A DNA stretch of 64,000 nt, from the NCBI RefSeq assembly GCF_030815985.1, contig NZ_JAUSXM010000001.1, positions 1,860,001 through 1,924,000 of the forward strand. Reading direction: 5' to 3'. Below, one piece after another: positions 62,426 to 64,000 of this stretch. Each line of letters opens with the position of its first letter. Position 1 is the first letter of the stretch. Under the pieces are notes generated by a model, which saw only the letters and a list, made by a program, of their open reading frames with translations, was not told the origin of the DNA and ran no database searches. A program made the translations under genes and the position numbers. This DNA is from Paenibacillus sp. W2I17. Lineage in GTDB: Bacteria; Bacillota; Bacilli; Paenibacillales; Paenibacillaceae.

Positions 62426-62455
62426 AAAGCCAACCAGACAAGCTGGTCAGCTCAA
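62426..62455 (-). terminator. Terminator of the AraC gene at 62465
   Basis: AGC-CA-ACCAG pairs with CTGGT-C-AGCT around ACAAG, followed by GCTTTTTTT on the minus strand. Confidence 0.7.
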
Positions 62456-62464
62456 AGACGACTT

Positions 62465-63328
62465 CTATGATTGGCGATGCAATTGGGTACGGTACAGATC
62501 GGGCGAACATCCCACACTTTGTTTGAACATCCGACTAAAATGCGAAAGGCGTTTGAAACCGGACAATCGACTTGCTTCTGTCACGGTGATCTCAGGCTGA
62601 AACTGAAACAAAAGCTTCGCCTGATTTATACGGCGGTCATACAGGTATTTAAATATCGTCAAACCTGTCATTTCCTTAAACATGCCTGCCAGATATGGCT
62701 TGGACAGATGTAATTCCAGTGCCAGATCATCCAGACCAATGTCCTTCATATAATGGGTATCCACATAACGAATAATGTGTTGGACATGCCGCTCCCTCTC
62801 CGATGAGGGAAGTTGTTCCTGGACATCACCCTGGCAGATCTCTGCTACAAAATACAACAGATCACACAGTCTGACATTCATTCGCTCTTGCCTGAAATTG
62901 CTCTGACTTTGAGACAGACGATGAAGATCATGCAATAGAGCTTCGAATTCAGAGCGGTGATCTCCCTTCAGATTGACCCGACAGTTTCTGAGTTCTTCAA
63001 ATGGTCTCAGGACCTCAGCCATACGGTCCGGATGCAGGCTGCTGCGAATGGCAGACGGATCAAAATGCAGTGTGCTTCGCTCATAAGCACTGCCTGGCTT
63101 CGGATGTGGTCGATGAAGAGTCAAGCCATGCATTAACACCAGATCACCCGGCTCCAGGTTATATACCCGGTCTCCTATGATGTAGGTACATTCTCCATCA
63201 TGAAAATAATAAATCTCATAATGTGGATGTGAGTGGAATCCATCTGACTTGCCTGGGTTAAATATGCTGGTGGATCGGTAACTATACTCCAGTGAAGCAC
63301 TAAATTGCATCATGCTCGGCACATTCAT
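62465..63328 (-). CDS. AraC-family transcriptional regulator
   Basis: A 287-residue AraC regulator with an N-terminal cupin (FHSHPHYEIYYFHDGECTYIIG and LEPGDLVLMHGLTLHRP) and a C-terminal double HTH (LDDLALELHLSKPYLAGMF, then VTEASRLSGFKRLSHFSRMF). AGGAGG is 7 nt before the ATG. No divergent or cotranscribed target is evident: the glutathione peroxidase gene upstream has its own start and the small acidic gene follows beyond a terminator. The ligand and targets are unknown. Confidence 0.92.
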   Translation of the reverse strand: MNVPSMMQFSASLEYSYRSTSIFNPGKSDGFHSHPHYEIYYFHDGECTYIIGDRVYNLEPGDLVLMHGLTLHRPHPKPGSAYERSTLHFDPSAIRSSLHPDRMAEVLRPFEELRNCRVNLKGDHRSEFEALLHDLHRLSQSQSNFRQERMNVRLCDLLYFVAEICQGDVQEQLPSSERERHVQHIIRYVDTHYMKDIGLDDLALELHLSKPYLAGMFKEMTGLTIFKYLYDRRINQAKLLFQFQPEITVTEASRLSGFKRLSHFSRMFKQSVGCSPDLYRTQLHRQS

Positions 63329-63393
63329 GCACCTCCTGTTCGGAAGAGGGAAACGATTTGTGTCATGTCCCTGTAGGATATATGAAAGTGAAA

Positions 63394-63942
63394 TTATAGA
63401 ATCTGTTTAATACTTTCTTGAATCTCGTCGATGGAGTCGATAGGTTCGAAGCGTCTGACCACACGACCCTCTGCATCAATCAGGAATTTCGTGAAATTCC
63501 ATTTGATTGCATCGCCGTGTAACCATTCCGGTGCCTTCTCAGCCACCATTAATTTCAATAATTTGGCCTGTATATCTGTTTCATCAAAGCCAGCAAAAGG
63601 CCCTGATCTTTTCAAAAAGTCGTAGAGCGGGTGCGCCGCTTCTCCATTCACATCCAGTTTGGAGAACATCGGAAATTTCACACCATAGTTAATCTGGCAA
63701 AAGGACTCCGCTTCCGAACTGCTTCCAGGCTCTTGCTCTGCAAACTGGTTACACGGGAAACCAATAATCTGAAGTCCTTGATCCTTGTACTGGTCATACA
63801 GCTTCTGCATGTCATCAAACTGGTGCGTATATTTACATTTACTTGCCGTGTTTACGATGAGCACAGGTTTTCCTTCATATTGATAGAGTGGGAAACGCTC
63901 TCCACTGGTTCTGGTTACGGTAAAGTCGTAGATGGTTGGCAT
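63394..63942 (-). CDS. Glutathione peroxidase-family thiol peroxidase, second copy
   Basis: A 182-residue thioredoxin-fold peroxidase with the peroxidatic Cys in VNTASKCKYTHQF, the Gln in GFPCNQFAEQEPGS and the Trp/Asn pair in IKWNFTKFLIDAEG. The ATG at 63942 (MPTIYDF) follows GAGGTG; the longer frame to 63987 lacks support. It differs enough from the copy at 21640 to be a separate paralogue, so both can be expressed under different conditions. Confidence 0.92.
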   Translation of the reverse strand: MPTIYDFTVTRTSGERFPLYQYEGKPVLIVNTASKCKYTHQFDDMQKLYDQYKDQGLQIIGFPCNQFAEQEPGSSSEAESFCQINYGVKFPMFSKLDVNGEAAHPLYDFLKRSGPFAGFDETDIQAKLLKLMVAEKAPEWLHGDAIKWNFTKFLIDAEGRVVRRFEPIDSIDEIQESIKQIL

Positions 63943-64000
63943 AAGTCTAGTGCACCTCGCGTTAGTTATGTAGTCATACAGCATCATATGTCATTGTTAA

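Noticed and set aside
1..64000. tRNA, rRNA or known riboswitch genes
   Set aside because: No cloverleaf, T-box or other conserved riboswitch core was recognised by eye in the intergenic regions; a covariance search could not be run.

Overview
The window looks like a stretch of a Paenibacillus-type Firmicute chromosome. The signs are low-to-mid GC composition, strong AGGAGG-type ribosome sites, many AraC/YesN-like regulators, an SLH-domain glycosidase, a fused CYP102-type P450, a LutABC lactate system, Gram-positive lipoproteins and a CtaB farnesyltransferase. Assignment to the genus is inference from gene content. No rRNA, tRNA, CRISPR array, transposase or integrase gene was seen. Most genes lie on the minus strand.

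Layout. 1-6 kb: truncated PP-family phosphatase, luciferase-like monooxygenase, LTA-synthase-like sulfatase, and a PPDK-like protein without its phosphohistidine domain. 6-10 kb: gene remnant, small secreted protein, and a Fur-box-bearing siderophore locus (AraC/binding-protein fusion regulator plus a binding lipoprotein). 10-17 kb: phosphatase/methyltransferase pair, decayed aminoglycoside-phosphotransferase gene, AraC-RidA-GNAT operon, and a divergent Gfo/Idh/MocA dehydrogenase. 17-31 kb: two unknown genes, self-sufficient P450, glutathione peroxidase, lutABC (lutB frameshifted), rhaB plus a DeoR regulator, DUF2500 protein, oligoendopeptidase F, and three copies of an intergenic repeat. 31-41 kb: hxlA-hxlB-hxlR formaldehyde module, lactonase, AEC transporter, DUF2062, OsmC plus a second DeoR paralogue, an Old-Yellow-Enzyme relative, a divergent SRAP protein, and a small metzincin with a lipoprotein partner. 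41-43 kb: a second Fur-controlled locus in which an AraC regulator reads in frame into a siderophore-binding lipoprotein.

43-48 kb holds the most interesting unit: a secreted methionine-rich repeat protein, an OmpR/HK two-component pair, CcdA, a TlpA-like lipoprotein thioredoxin and a lipoprotein MsrAB, all on one strand with short spacings. Together they look like a surface methionine-oxidation sink and repair system. The block is bracketed by an intact beta-mannosidase 3' end on one side and a degraded copy of that 3' end on the other, which suggests it arrived by insertion or duplication.

48-64 kb: beta-mannosidase with a LacI regulator, EamA exporter with divergent LysR, small proteins, CtaB, an intergenic stretch with nested inverted repeats, DUF3243, a TrxB-like oxidoreductase, SLH-GH18 glycosidase, nitroreductase with an operator-like dyad, AraC regulator, and a second glutathione peroxidase.
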